Positions 32,246 through 42,970 of a stretch of DNA of 64,000 bases are shown here, piece after piece. The stretch is from Ichthyophis bannanicus (taxonomy: Eukaryota; Chordata; Amphibia; Gymnophiona; Ichthyophiidae), in NCBI GenBank assembly GCA_033557465.1, contig CM066032.1, positions 57,882,955 through 57,946,954 of the forward strand, read 5' to 3'. The notes under the pieces were generated by a model. That model did no database searches. It saw only the letters and a program-made list of their open reading frames with translations, and had not been told where the DNA came from. The stretch's first letter is position 1. Each line of letters starts with the position of its first letter. The position numbers and the translations under genes were made by a program.

Positions 32246-32591
32246 CACCATAGAAACATAGAAATATGACAACAGAAAAAGACCACATGGCCTATCTAAT
32301 CTGTCTTTCCATATCAACAACTACAACAGTCCCCCTTTTTCCTTTAGAGATCCTCTGTGTTTGTCCCATGCTTTTTTGAATTCAGTTACTGTACTCATCT
32401 CTACCACCTCCTCTGGGAGACTATTCCACAGATCCACCACTTTTTCCGTAAAGAAATATTTCCGCATATCACCACTAAATCTATCCCCCAATCACTCTCA
32501 TCCCATGTCTCCTCGTAGCAGAACTTGCTTTCAATTGAAAGAGGCTCTCCCCCTGAACATTTATGCCACGGGAGGTATTTAAACATCTCAA

Positions 32592-34946
32592 TCATAACAC
32601 CTCTATCCCGCCTTTCCTCTGAGGTGTACATATTAAGATCCTAGCTACTTTAAGATCATCAGACACAACCACGCCTAGGTCCCGCTCTTCTTTAGTGGAC
32701 AAAAGTACTTCACCCCCTATACTATATAGCTCCCTTGGATTGCTGCAGCCCAAATGCATGACCTTACATTTTTTAACATTAAATCCCAGCTGCCAAATTC
32801 TAGACCATTCTTCAAGCTTAGCTAGATCCCTCCTCATGTTATCTACACCTTCCTGGGTGTCTACTCTATTGCAGATTTTGGTATCATCCGCAAAGAGGCA
32901 AACCTTACCCGACAGCCCTTCCGCTATATCACTAACAAAGATGTTAAAAAGAATCGGACCAAGGACAGATCCCTGGGGCACACCACTGGTAACATCCTTC
33001 TCCTCAGAGTGAGCTCCATTTACCTGTACTCTTTGTCGCCTCCCACCCAACCAATTTCTAACCCAAGCAGTAACTTTAGGGTCCATCCCTAGAGTGCTCA
33101 GTTTGTTTATAATTCACCTGTGAGGAACAGTGTCAAAGGCTTTACTGAAATCTAAATACACCACATCTAGGCCTCTCCTTCGGTCCAACTCCCTGGTCAC
33201 CCAGTCAAAGAAATCAATCAGATTTGTCTGACAAGACCTGCCTCTGGTGAATCCATGCTGCCTCAGAATCTGTAATCCGCTGGACTCCAGAAACCTCACT
33301 ATTTTCTCTTTCAGAAGCGTTTCCAATAATTTAATCACCACCGAAGTTAAACTAACCGGCCTGTAGTTTTCAACCACATCCTTACTTCCGCTTTTGTGTA
33401 AAGGCACCACATGAGCCTCTCTCCAGTCCTTTGGCACCAATCCCGACTCAAATGAGGCATTGAATAGGTCAGTCAGTGGAGCTGCTAGAACGTCCCCAAG
33501 TTCCCTCAGTATTCTAGGGTGTATCCCATCTGGTCCCATCGCTTTGTCTACTTTAAGTTGAGCTAGTTTCTCACGAATACAGTCTTCTGAAAAATTTTCA
33601 AGATGTCCCTCGCCTCTGTTCCTGTTTGTGGGTGTTTTCTGAGGTCCTGCTCCTGGTTCTTCATCTGTGAACACAGAACAGAAATATTTGTTAAGAAATT
33701 CCGCTTTATCCTCATCAGCTTCTACATATTCCTCCCCTTCACCCTTGAGTCTGACAATACCACTTTTACCCTTCCTCTTCTCACTAACATATCTGAAAAA
33801 TGTCTTATCCCCCCATTTTATTGCATTGGCTATTTCCTCCTCTTTTTGAATCTTTGCTTTCCTGACTACTTTACTAGCTTCCAAATATAGATGCCTGTCT
33901 TCCTCTCTTTGTGATCTCTTGTATTTCATGAAGGCCCCCCTCTTTTTCTTCACCTTTTCAGATACTTCTTTCGAAAGCCATAGTGGTCTCCTTTTCCTTT
34001 TACCTTTAGTTACCATTTTAACAAAAAGATTCATTGCTCTTAAAATATCCCCTTTCAGTTTTGCCCACTGTTTTCTACATCCCTCAGCTGTTCCCATCCC
34101 GCTAACGACCCCCTGAGGTATTGGCCCATCCTAGCAAAGTTAGTCTTCCTAAAGTCTAAGACCCTCACCTTTGAATGGATTCTAACAGCCCTAGTCCTAA
34201 TACTGAACCACGCCATCTGGTGATCACTGGATGCAAAATGATCTCCCACTATAACATCAGAAACACTTTCACCATTGGTAAGCACCAAGTCCAGTATGGC
34301 CCCTTCACATGTGGAGTCTGTTACCAATTGCCTGAATAGTACTCCCTGTAGAGAATCCAGTATCTCCTTACCTCTAGATGACACTGCAGCAGGAATGTGC
34401 CAATCAACATCTGGCATATTGAAATCTCCTATCAGTAGCACTTCCCCTTTCCTAGCAATGCTGCGTATGTCTTCAATTAACTCTCTGTCCACCTCTTCCT
34501 CTTGTGAGGGAGGTCTGTATATCACACCAATGCAAATAGATTTCTCTTCCCTCTTTCTAGTTTAACCCACAATGCCTCCTCTCTCCCTTTTAAGCTCTGT
34601 AATTCCAGAGCTTTAATAGTAGTTTTTACATATAGTGCCACTCCTCCTCCCCTTCTTCCTACCCTGTCCTTTCTGAATAAAGTATAGCCAGGTATAGTTA
34701 CATCCCAGTCATTTATTTTATTTATTTAACTATTTCTTTTATACCGCCCCTTCCAGTGAACCATGTTTCTGTAACTGCCACTAAATCCAAGTCGACCACT
34801 CCCACCAAAGCTTCAAAATCAGGGATCTTATTTCTCATGCTACAGGCATTTATACACACTGCTTTCCATATGTTAACCCCGTTACCCATTTCCATAAAGG
34901 TATTGAATGTATCACTTATCTGGGGGCTTTCTTCACCCATCCCCAA
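32592..34946 (-). pseudogene. CR1-B ORF2: endonuclease and reverse transcriptase
   Basis: The endonuclease starts near 34890 ('NACSMRNKIPDFEALVGVV', 'LDLVAVTETWF'). It continues past the small insertion with 'GVIYRPPSQEEEV', 'EVLLIGDFNMPDVDW', 'GAILDLVLTNGES' and 'SSDHQMAWFSI'. The linker is 'KRKRRPLWLSKEV'. The RT has '[16 protein letters not shown]', '[14 protein letters not shown]', 'GLDVVYLDFSKAFDTVPH', 'SGVPQGSVLGPILFNIFV' and the catalytic 'VCLFADDTKICNRV'. Frame breaks occur near 34080-34100, at 33112 and near 32640. The catalytic residues I can see are intact, but the frame is not. Confidence 0.88.
34710..34757 (-). mobile_element. Very short L2 tail insertion in CR1-B
   Basis: This is (TTTA)n followed by 'actatttcttttataccgcc' and 'ccttccag', identical to the start of the tail at 2377. 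It interrupts the endonuclease frame of CR1-B; only about 48 bases were inserted. Confidence 0.7.
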
Positions 34947-34974
34947 CGAATCTAGTTTAAAGCCCTCTTCAGTA

Positions 34975-35612
34975 GATTAGCCAGTCTACTACTGAAGATG
35001 CATTGACCTTTCTTGGACAGATGGATGCCATCTCTGCTCTGCAACCCTTGGAACAGCATCCCATGGTCTAGGAAAACAAAACGCTCTCGATGACACCATC
35101 CATGTGCCTATCTGCCTTGGCTTTTACCCTCAACAGGGAGGATTGAAGAGAACACCACCTGTGCACCTAGCTGCTTCACCCTCTGTCCCAGAGCCATGAA
35201 GTCACTTTTGATACGCTCAGAGGGATACCTGGCAGTATCATTTGTTCCGACATGGATTAGCAACATTGGGTAATGGTCGGTGGGCTTGGTGAGTCTCGGC
35301 AAACTCTCCGTAACATCTTGGATTTTGGCACCAGGCTGACAGCATACCTCTCTGGACATCAAGTCTGATCGGCAGATGGACGCCTCAGTACCCCTCAAAA
35401 GAGAGTCACCAACCACCACTACCCTTCGCTTCCTTGTGGTCACTGATTCTGCAACTTTGGGGCACTTGAGCTCTGGTTCTTCCCTTTCCAGGGATGCTTT
35501 CACCTTCTCCACTTCCAGGGCTGCATAATGGTTCTCCAATTCAAGGGCTGGAGAAGTTGGATTGGTGATTCTGCAGGCCTTGGTGACTTGTGTCCAACCT
35601 TCATCATTCTGT
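34975..35612 (-). pseudogene. CR1-B ORF1 with SGNH esterase domain
   Basis: The minus strand reads 'RRVVVVGDSLLRGTEA' with the nucleophile Ser of the GDS block. It continues 'MLLIHVGTNDTARYPSE' (GxND block), 'GAQVVFSSILPVEGK' and, after a frame change near 35110, 'RDGIHLSKKGQCIF' with the catalytic DxxH. CR1 ORF1 proteins carry such an esterase fold. The N-terminal part is cut at 35612, and the first 20 residues of the long frame upstream of that belong to the flanking CR1-A. The three catalytic positions are all present, unlike the ORF1 at 8.2-9.1 kb. Confidence 0.82.
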
Positions 35613-35838
35613 TTCACCCTTTCAGTGAAAAAGTATTTCCTGACATTGCCTTTCAATTTACCACCTTGCAGCTTCATGTTATGCCCTCTAGTTTTACAGC
35701 GTCTTTGGAAGAGGTTTGTTTGTTCATTATTTCTCTTTAATTATTTAAAGGTCTGAATCATATCTCCCCTGTCCCTCCTCTCCTCCAGAGTGTACATATT
35801 TAGGTCTTCAAGTCTCTTCTCATAAGGCTTCTGTGTTA
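35613..35838 (-). mobile_element. CR1-A part, right of the CR1-B insertion
   Basis: This is the continuation of 31929-32245: 'ccctttcagtgaaaaagtat' through 'ttcaagtctcttctcataag'. The minus strand encodes the RT C-terminal words 'MKLQGGKLKGNVRKYFFTER'. It ends abruptly at 35838. Confidence 0.85.
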
Positions 35839-36265
35839 CATTTAGGGAACATTTCTATTGGTGGTTGGGCTTTTAAATTTAGTTGCGTTAGACACCGCTT
35901 GTGTGTAGTGGGGAACATTTTTTATACTCTTTTTCTGGAACCCTTGAAAAAGCCTGTTTAGGCAAAACAAAGATCTTTGTTGGGTTTATCAACATGGGTT
36001 TTAAGACTGGGGTGATGAAGTTTTGACCTTGATTCGTGAGAATGGAGTGAGGCTAATATGCCTGTTGGTCTTGGGAGCGAGGCGAGAGTGAATGTGCTGG
36101 CCTGGAACCTATGGCTTGAAGATTAGTAAATGCTATCTTATCTTTTGGGTATTGGTGACAATTTTCTTATATTAGCCTTTGCTTGTTTGCAGGGGAGCGG
36201 AGTATGTTTTCAGAATGGGTCAGTTCTGATATTTTTGATTGAGCGTTGTGGCAAGGAGGCCTATC
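35839..36265 (+). repeat. Unclassified repeat, possible Penelope terminal region
   Basis: The segment contains 'cttgaaaaagcctgtttagg' followed by 'caaaaca'. This resembles a decayed 'tgaagcc ... ggcgaaac' motif often seen in terminal repeats of amphibian Penelope-like elements, where gcct pairs with aggc. No coding sequence accompanies it, so the call is tentative. Confidence 0.3.
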
Positions 36266-37095
36266 CAGAGTCAAGGGGAGGACAAGGAGACAGGGAATTC
36301 ACCTTAGTAAAAGGCCCCCTTTACTCAAATCAGGGTAGGAAAGCCATAAAAACCTCCAAGAAACAGAAAACTTCCACATGGCCCACATTTCATGCTCCCC
36401 CTAGTGGAATGAAGGGGAGAAACTACAGGGTCCAGAATCCCTTGGGCAGTGAATGCTCCAAGCACTCAGGTGCCCGAAGTCAGGCTGATTGCCATCACCT
36501 GGATAGGGAGGAGTTGGAGCTATAGCCCTGGAAGTATAAACTTAGGCCAGAGTGTGAGAGAGGGGGAGGAGAAGCAGGAAGCCAGACTGCCATGAGCCGA
36601 GGCACAGCTGCAAGCAAGGGAAGCTTAACTGGCGCTGAGCTGAGCAGAGGAACTGAGCATCCAAGAGAGGAGAGTGCTAATTGGCATATAGCACGTCTGC
36701 AGGAGAGTTTGGAGTCAGGAACAGGAGAGACTCCAAGATCCCCCGAGGCTAGTTGAGCATGGTGAGCAGGACGGGGAGTCAGAGCCTATGCAGCTGGGAG
36801 AGCCTGAGGTAAAGCTAAATGAGGAGGACACTCTCATGGACTGTTCCTTGTGCCAAGCTTTAAACCTGAGGAACAGAGAGAAAACAAGCCAGTCTTGAGA
36901 GAGAGTTTACCAGGAAAAGGAACCCATAGTCCACAAGCCGGGTGGCCGTGATTCCCTTGTGTTGGTAAAGGGGAAGGTCACGGGGTCTAAAGAACAAGCC
37001 TGGAAACTGTGATAAGCTTGTTAATTACCTGCTGCTGGAACAAGGACACTGGGGTAAGAAAGTAGCTTTTATAACAAAGCTTTCTTGTGCCCCTG
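36266..37095 (+). repeat. Unidentified element, left part (split by L2)
   Basis: This is a non-coding-looking block of purine-rich sequence (36500-36960) with a short readable stretch 'SEPMQLGEPEVKLNEEDTLM' near 36780-36840. The L2 element inserts at 37096. The likely continuation is 42540-42970, which begins with unrelated AT-richer sequence and includes AATAAA at 42788. A related style, with 'TEPMELGESKELTSEL', is at 55515-55565. It may be a non-autonomous LTR-type or DNA element; I cannot name it. Confidence 0.4.
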
Positions 37096-37473
37096 AAGTA
37101 TATTTATTTATTTATTTATTTTATTTATTTATGGTTCTTATATACCGCACTCTTAAAAATCAGCGCAGTTTACATATAACGATAATGTGCAAAGTAGGCA
37201 CTTACAATGAAACAGGGGATTGAACTTGGAATTCAACAGGGGAACTGTATACAATTTAAGATAGTTATCTACAATTTGTATCTACAATATGTACAATCTT
37301 TGACAGCATTTCAAATGGTCATTGTTGTGCGTGTGATAGATGGTGTTAGGTTGGTGTATTGCGAGTAGTGTAGGAGAAATAGGTGGTACTTTAGTGCCTT
37401 TCTGAATTGGGTTAGGTTTGTTATGGTTCTAATGGACGCTGGGAGGGCATTCCAGCAGCTAGGGGCATAGAGA

Positions 37474-40400
37474 CTAAAGACTCTGTTTTTTTGTTGATTT
37501 GTTGCATTTCGTTATTTCTTTGGGGATCTGTAGAGTGTTAGCTGTGCAGGATCTCCTCTCTCTGTTTGCTGATATAGGGTGAACAAGGTCCATTAAGGCT
37601 GTAGGGGCTGTTTTGTTAATGACCTTGAAGGTTATGATAATTGCTTTATAAGTTAACCTACAGTATATCGGCAGCCAATGTAGGTTCATAAGGACCGGGG
37701 TAATGTGATCACCTCTAGCAGCTCCACTTAGGACACGAGCAGCCGCATTCATGGCAAGCTGTAGGGGGTTTAAGGTGCTCTTGGGTAGGCCTTGCAAGAT
37801 TACGTTGGCATAGTCAAGGTGGGGGATAACCAGAGACTGAAATACTGATCTGAAATCATCGGGTTGCAACAGGGGTTGAAGATGTCGTAGAGTTCTTATC
37901 TTGTGGTATATCTGTTTGATGGTGTTACTGATGTGTGCTTTGAAATTGAGCTGATGGTCCAATGTCACTCCTAGGTAGCGGATGCTAGGTCTGCTCGTGA
38001 GTTCTGCATCTCTTGTCTTCAAGGTTGGCAGGGGGGAGAAGGACTGGTTTCTAGTCACAAACAGTATGTCAGTTTTGTTGAAGTTGATCTTGAGGCTTTG
38101 TGAATGGAGCCAGTCGGTTATGGCATCAAAGCATTTTGTCAGTTGGGTGAAGTCCGGGTTTTCAGTCGTGAATGGAGAGAAGAGCAGAACGTCGTCTGCG
38201 TAGAGCAGGCATGAGATGTCGAATGAGCGGATTATGTCACATATAGGTTGCATGTAGATATTAAATAGGAGGGCGGAAAGGGACGAGCCCTGGGGGACAC
38301 TGTGGTGCTGTTGGAAAGGCTGCGAGGATGTGGAACCTATTTTAACTTGCTGCCACCTATCTGTTAAGTAAGACCTGCACCATAGCCATGCTAATTCACT
38401 TATCCCTTTATCTTTGAGTCGGATTAGGAGTTGCTCGTGATTCACCGAATCGAATGCAGCAGCGATATCTAGGAATATAAGCGCGTAGCCTTGTTTGATG
38501 TTGTCAATCCCGGTAATTAGTGTATTGATGAGGGTGGTAAGGAGCGTTTCAACACCATGATTTTCTCTGAAGCCGTGTTGGCTCATATCGAGGGGGGCAT
38601 AGGAGTCCACATCGTCCTGTAACTGACGCTGAACAACCTTCTCAATTATTTTTGATAGGAGCGGGATGCTTGAGATAGGTCAGTATGATTCGACCTTTTT
38701 AGCGTCTAGTTTGGCGTTCTTCAAAAGGGGTCTGATGGATGTCTGTTTTAGGCCTGAAGGGAATTGGCCAGAAGAGAAGGAGTGATCGATGATTTTTGCT
38801 ATTATTGGGCTGATCTCGTGACATAACGACCTTATCCAGAAGGCTGGGCAAGGATCGTTGGGGGCAGTGGTGGCATTGATGTTAGCTAAGGTGCTCTCGA
38901 TGCTAGTAGGAGACGGTGTTGAAAAGGATGTGAGTTGCATGGGTGGGTTCTTGATAGGGCAAGATGGTTTAGCTTTGAGTACATTATTGTTTTTGGCTAC
39001 CATGAAATCAGCATAGTCTTGGGGGTGGATCGAGACTTCCTGAGACGCTGAGGGTTCCTTAGTTAGGGTCTTCACAATGTTGAACAGGACGTGGGGCTTG
39101 TTCATTGATTGGCGAAGCAAGATGGAGTGGTATTCTTTTATTTTGGTTGATATTAGATCTCAATGGGCTTGTAGGCAGGAGTTGTAGTGTGTCAGGGCTG
39201 ATGCTGTACGGGTACGTCTCCATTTTCTTTCGATTTTCCTCAATGACTGTAGAGAGGTCTTTAATTCAGCGGTGTACCAGGGTGCAGGTTCCTTCTTTTT
39301 AGGTTGCTTCCTGGTAATTTTAGGTTTAGAGGAGGGAGGAGTGGTCTAGTGGTTAGGACAAGGTACTTCAGGCCGGAGGGCCGGGGGTTCAAGTCCCACC
39401 TGGGGACAGCAATCTCAGGCCGGAGGGACTGGGATTTCTAGTCCTATAGGCACTCCTTGTGGTCTTGGGCAAGCCACGTAACCCTCCATTGCCCATGTTC
39501 CCTGTAAGTATTAGCGTATGTGTCTCATATCCCCTCGTGTTAAATGTATCCCACAATTGACCGCTTTGACCCGGTGAAAAGCGGGATATAAATACAGCTA
39601 AATAAATAAATAAATAGAGTGGGTAGGTAAATGAGCGTATGAGCTCAGGTTGTTGTTCCATGAGGCAAGCATTTCTTTGAGATTTGATGCAGTGGTTGTG
39701 ATGTTGGGGAGGACCTTTGTGATGATCTCCTCGCTGTTGAAAGGTCTGAAGTGTAAGGGGAGGGTTGCTCCTTTGTCAGCTGGTTTTTGGGCCTGTTCTC
39801 TTTCCTGGCGTAATGGTAGTAGAAAACTGACTAGATTATGGTCAAACCATGGTACAGGGGAGGTAGTAACGTTGAACTTATGATCAGGGCTGACTTCAGG
39901 TTGAGGGCTGAAGATCAGGTCTAGCGTGCTCCCTTTTTGGTGAGTGGGGGCATCTACTATCTGCTCATAGTATAGGTTACTGAGTGCTTCAAGGAAAGCT
40001 CTGGAGTGGGTATCCTGTAGGGCTGGCAAGTTGAAGTCTCCCAGTATCCAATTTGGCTTTCGTGTGTTTTGAGGGTTAGATGCTAGCTCAATTATTGTTG
40101 CCAAATCGTCTGAGGAAGGGGATGGTGACCTGTAGATCTGATTAATGGTATTGAAGTTGTTGGCAATAGTGATAGTATCCAGGTAAGCTGAGCTAGTAGA
40201 GTTGATTGTCTGGTACTGTAGGCTTGTTCTGGCCAGGATGAATACTCCACCCCCCCCTGCGGTCGGCTCTATGGCAGGTGTGGATTGAGAATTCAGGGGG
40301 AGTGAGTTGGTTGATGAGTACAGAGTCCGAGTTGTCGAGCCATGATTCTGTCACCAGTAGCATGTCTAGGTCAAGGTGTGATATGATGTCAGGGATGACT

Positions 40401-40732
40401 GGCCACTTCTTACGGACAGACCGTGCATTTATGAGGGCACATTTTAAATTGCATAGGTTGCTTGTTTGCTTGGGTTTTGTGGGTTGTCTGAGTGGTATAT
40501 GGATCAAGTGAAGGTGTGAGTTATGGGAGGGCTCTATTTGTGGGTAGTGAGCATTGCTATGGTTTCTCCTGCCTAGCCCATGTATGATCGTAATTATGTT
40601 GTGGTTAGGTGCGGCGGACGGAGATCCTGGGAGGGCGTATATGAGAAGGTATAGGATGCACGTGATTATGCTAGGGGGAGGCATCTTCTTCTGAGATTTA
40701 AGGTGCACCGTGGGTGGTAGTCTCGAGGGCAC
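37474..40732 (-). pseudogene. L2 ORF2: endonuclease and reverse transcriptase
   Basis: The N-terminal part has a hydrophobic stretch, then 'LKCALINARSVRKKWPVIP', 'DLDMLLVTESWLDNSD', 'NWILGDFNLPALQD', 'GSTLDLIFSPQPE' and 'PWFDHNLVSFLLP', where the usual Ser of SDH is Phe. A frameshift lies at the C-run near 40247-40256, the SINE splits the linker, and a TGA interrupts 'KVESY-PISSIPLLSKI' near 38680. The RT continues with 'MSQHGFRENHGVETLL', 'LIFLDIAAAFDSVNHEQL', 'SVPQGSSLSALLFNIYM' and the catalytic 'CLLYADDVLLFSPF'. Its C-terminus reads 'HLDYANVILQGLPKSTLN'. The RT palm is intact, but the ORF as a whole is dead. Confidence 0.87.
39344..39615 (+). mobile_element. tRNA-derived SINE inside L2
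   Basis: The A-box-like 'gagtggtctagtggttagg' and B-box 'gggggttcaagtccc' are followed by the common body 'cttgggcaagccacgtaacc'. The tail reads 'gaaaagcgggatataaata' and (AAAT)n. 'tagag' on both sides may be the target duplication. It lies in opposite orientation to the L2. Confidence 0.88.
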
Positions 40733-41049
40733 CTAGCAGTGTGGGGTACACAACAGGTTACACAGCTGGTGAAGTGGAGGGTGTATAGGGTAATTACTTA
40801 GGTGTGGAGACACAGGGAACACATTTGGTTATGCAGAGTAATCACAGGGTATACACATTATAAAGTATACACGTTGTAAAGTATTAACTTACTAATACAT
40901 ATAGTGCAGTTACATACAGTATGCCAATGGTACACACAGTAGAGCGTAACACAGGGACATGCAGTAAACAGAGTTGAATTGCTAATGCGTACAGTGCTAA
41001 ACAAATAGTTAAGTCGGGTCTATTGAAAGAGTGAACTACAATCCAACTA

Positions 41050-42537
41050 CAATCCTCTGGTGAGGCCCTAAGGCGCGGGCCCGCAAGACGCAGGTGCGCC
41101 GAATGGCGCTTCTGCTTATATGTCGGGCGTCTGCCCCGATTGGGCAGCACGCCAAGATGGCTGGTTTCCCTCTGCTGCTCCTCCGGAGGCTCGATCCCAG
41201 GTGGGGAGAGCTGATGGCAACTCTGTGGAGGGGAGCGACTCTCTCAGCGCCGGATGGCGCTTCTGCTTATATGTCGGGCGTCTGCCCCGATTGGGCAGCA
41301 CGCCAAGATGGCTGGTTTCCCGCTGCTGCTCCTCTGGATGCTCGATCCCCGGCGGGGAGAGCTGATGGCAACTCTGTGGAGGGGAGCGACTCTCTCAGCG
41401 CCGGATGGCGCTTCTGCTTATATGTCAGGCGTCTGCCCCGATTGGGCAGCACTCCTCCGGAGGCTCGATCCCCGGCGGGGAGAGCTGATGGCAACTCTGT
41501 GGAGGGGAGCGACTCTCTCAGCGCCAGATGGCGCTTCTGCTTATATGTCGGGCGTCTGCCCCGATTGGGCAGCACGCCAAGATGGCTGGTTTCCTGCCGC
41601 TGCTCCTCCGGAGGCTCCATCCCCGGTAGGGAGAGCTGATGGCAACTCTGTGGAGGGGAGCGACTCTCTCAGCGCCGGATGGCACTTCTGCTTATATGTC
41701 GGGCGTCTGCCCCGATTGCGCAGCACGCCAAGATGGCTGGTTTCCCGCCACTGCTCCTCTGGAGGCTCGATCCCCAGCGGGGAGAGCTGATGGCAACTCT
41801 GTGGAGGGGAGCGACTCTCTCAGCGCCGGATGGCGCTTCTGCTTATATGTCGGGCGTCTGCCCCGATTGGGCAGCATGCCAAGATGGCTGGTTTCCCGCC
41901 CCTGCTCCTCCGGAGGCTCGATCCCCGGCGGGGAGAGCTGATGGCAACTCTGTGGAGGGGAGCGACTCTCTCAGCGCCGGATGGCGCTTCTGCTTATATG
42001 TCGGGCGTCTGCCCCGATTGCGCAGCACGCCAAGATGGCTGGTTTCCCGCCCCTGCTCCTCCGGAGGCTCGATCTCCGGCGGGGAGAGCTGATGGCAACT
42101 CTGTGGAGGGGAGCGACTCTCTCAGCGCCGGATGGTGCTTCTGCTTATATTGGGCAGCACGCCAAGATGGCTGGTTTCCCGCCGCTGCTCCTCCGGAGGC
42201 TCGATCCCCGGCGGGGAGAGCTGATGGCAACTCTGTGGAGGGGAGCGACTCTCTCAGCGCCGGATGGCGCTTCTGCTTATATTGGGCAGCACGCCAAGAT
42301 GGCTGGTTTCCCGCCGCTGCTCCTCCGGAGGCTCGATCCCCGGCGGGGAGAGCTGATGGCAACTCTGTGGAGGGGAGCGACTCTCTCAGCGCCGGATGGC
42401 GCTTCTGCTTATATGTTGGGCGTCTGCCCCGATTGGGCAGCACACCAAGATGGCTGGTTTCCCGCCCCTGCTCCTCCGGAGGCTCGATTCCCGGCGGGGA
42501 GAGCTGATGGCAACTCTGTGGAGGGGAGCGACTCTAT
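41050..42537 (-). repeat. Tandem 151-bp monomers forming the L2 5' end
   Basis: About ten units begin at 41103, 41254, 41405, 41528, 41679, 41830, 41981, 42132, 42265 and 42397. The regular spacing is 151 bp; three units carry short deletions (near 41450, 42150 and 42280). The units are over 95% alike by eye, far more alike than the coding part is to copy 1. Each unit contains 'ccgattgggcagcacgccaa', the word 'gccaagatggctgg' and 'cggcggggagagctgatggc'. Long frames stay open on both strands because of the repeat, and I do not regard them as genes. The position upstream of the LINE ORF2 is that of a promoter, as with the monomers of rodent L1. Confidence 0.9.
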
Positions 42538-42539
42538 TT

Positions 42540-42970
42540 GTTGCTTGAAGGTTTTGAAGCTGAGAGAAGCTATACTATCACGGACAGTGAATGTGATTTT
42601 GTTTTGTGCTTTACCCAGCAAGGCTAAAAGGGAAATTATCCTTGCTGTTAAAGACTGTGTATCCTGCACTATGGATAACCTTTAAACAGACATTTTTGGG
42701 TTTGTGTTTGTTTTTGGTGAGTGCTCTGCTTCACAGAGTCCCTGAGCAAATATCCTGTACATGGTATGAATGAAGCTTTGTGTATAAAATAAATCTCTGT
42801 CATTTGCCTTATCCCTTGGAGTCTGACTACAGCTTTCTGTTTGATGCACACATATAGCCAAGCAAAGACTACCTTTTCCATAAGGCACTGTGGGGAAATA
42901 GTTTGAAAAAGCTGAAAAAGCAGCCAGCAGAAAGTTCCTCTAAAAAAACCACACCCCTCTTAGCTAGAGG
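42540..42970 (+). repeat. Unidentified element, right part
   Basis: Continuation of 36266-37095 across the L2. It contains 'aaaataaatctctgtcattt' and 'gccttatcccttggagtctg', which resemble 56645-56700 ('gaataaagccc', 'ttgccttaccacttgac') near a poly(A) signal. No coding capacity is recognised. Confidence 0.35.

Larger units (their letters stand above)
32246..35612 (-). mobile_element. Long CR1-B LINE (ORF1, endonuclease, RT, 3' end)
   Basis: The 3' terminus is 'catagaaacatagaaatatg' and the element runs about 3.4 kb to a 5'-truncated ORF1 at 35612. It is the most complete CR1 in the window. Sense is minus. It is nested in the CR1-A at 31929-32245/35613-35838 and carries a 48-base L2 tail insertion at 34710-34757. 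Compared with the copy at 59.03 kb, a segment of the RT C-terminus near 32640 is missing. Confidence 0.88.
37096..42539 (-). mobile_element. Near full-length L2-type LINE copy 2
   Basis: Sense is minus. The 3' end at 37096 is (TTTA)n with 'ggttcttatataccgcac'. The RT and endonuclease lie at 37474-40732, an AT-richer spacer at 40733-41050, and the 5' end is a tandem array of 151-bp GC-rich units (41050-42537). A SINE interrupts at 39344-39615. Length without the SINE is about 5.2 kb. No ORF1 is seen between the array and ORF2. The element sits in the unidentified repeat 36266-37095/42540-42970. Confidence 0.85.

Noticed and set aside
41050..42537. CRISPR-like repeat array
   Set aside because: The units are contiguous with no unique spacers, and the genome is a vertebrate's.
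41094..42685. Long open frames of up to 234 codons on both strands in the 151-bp array
   Set aside because: They are open because the unit repeats and lacks stops in several frames at once. The 'proteins' are translations of a promoter-like repeat and exist equally on both strands.
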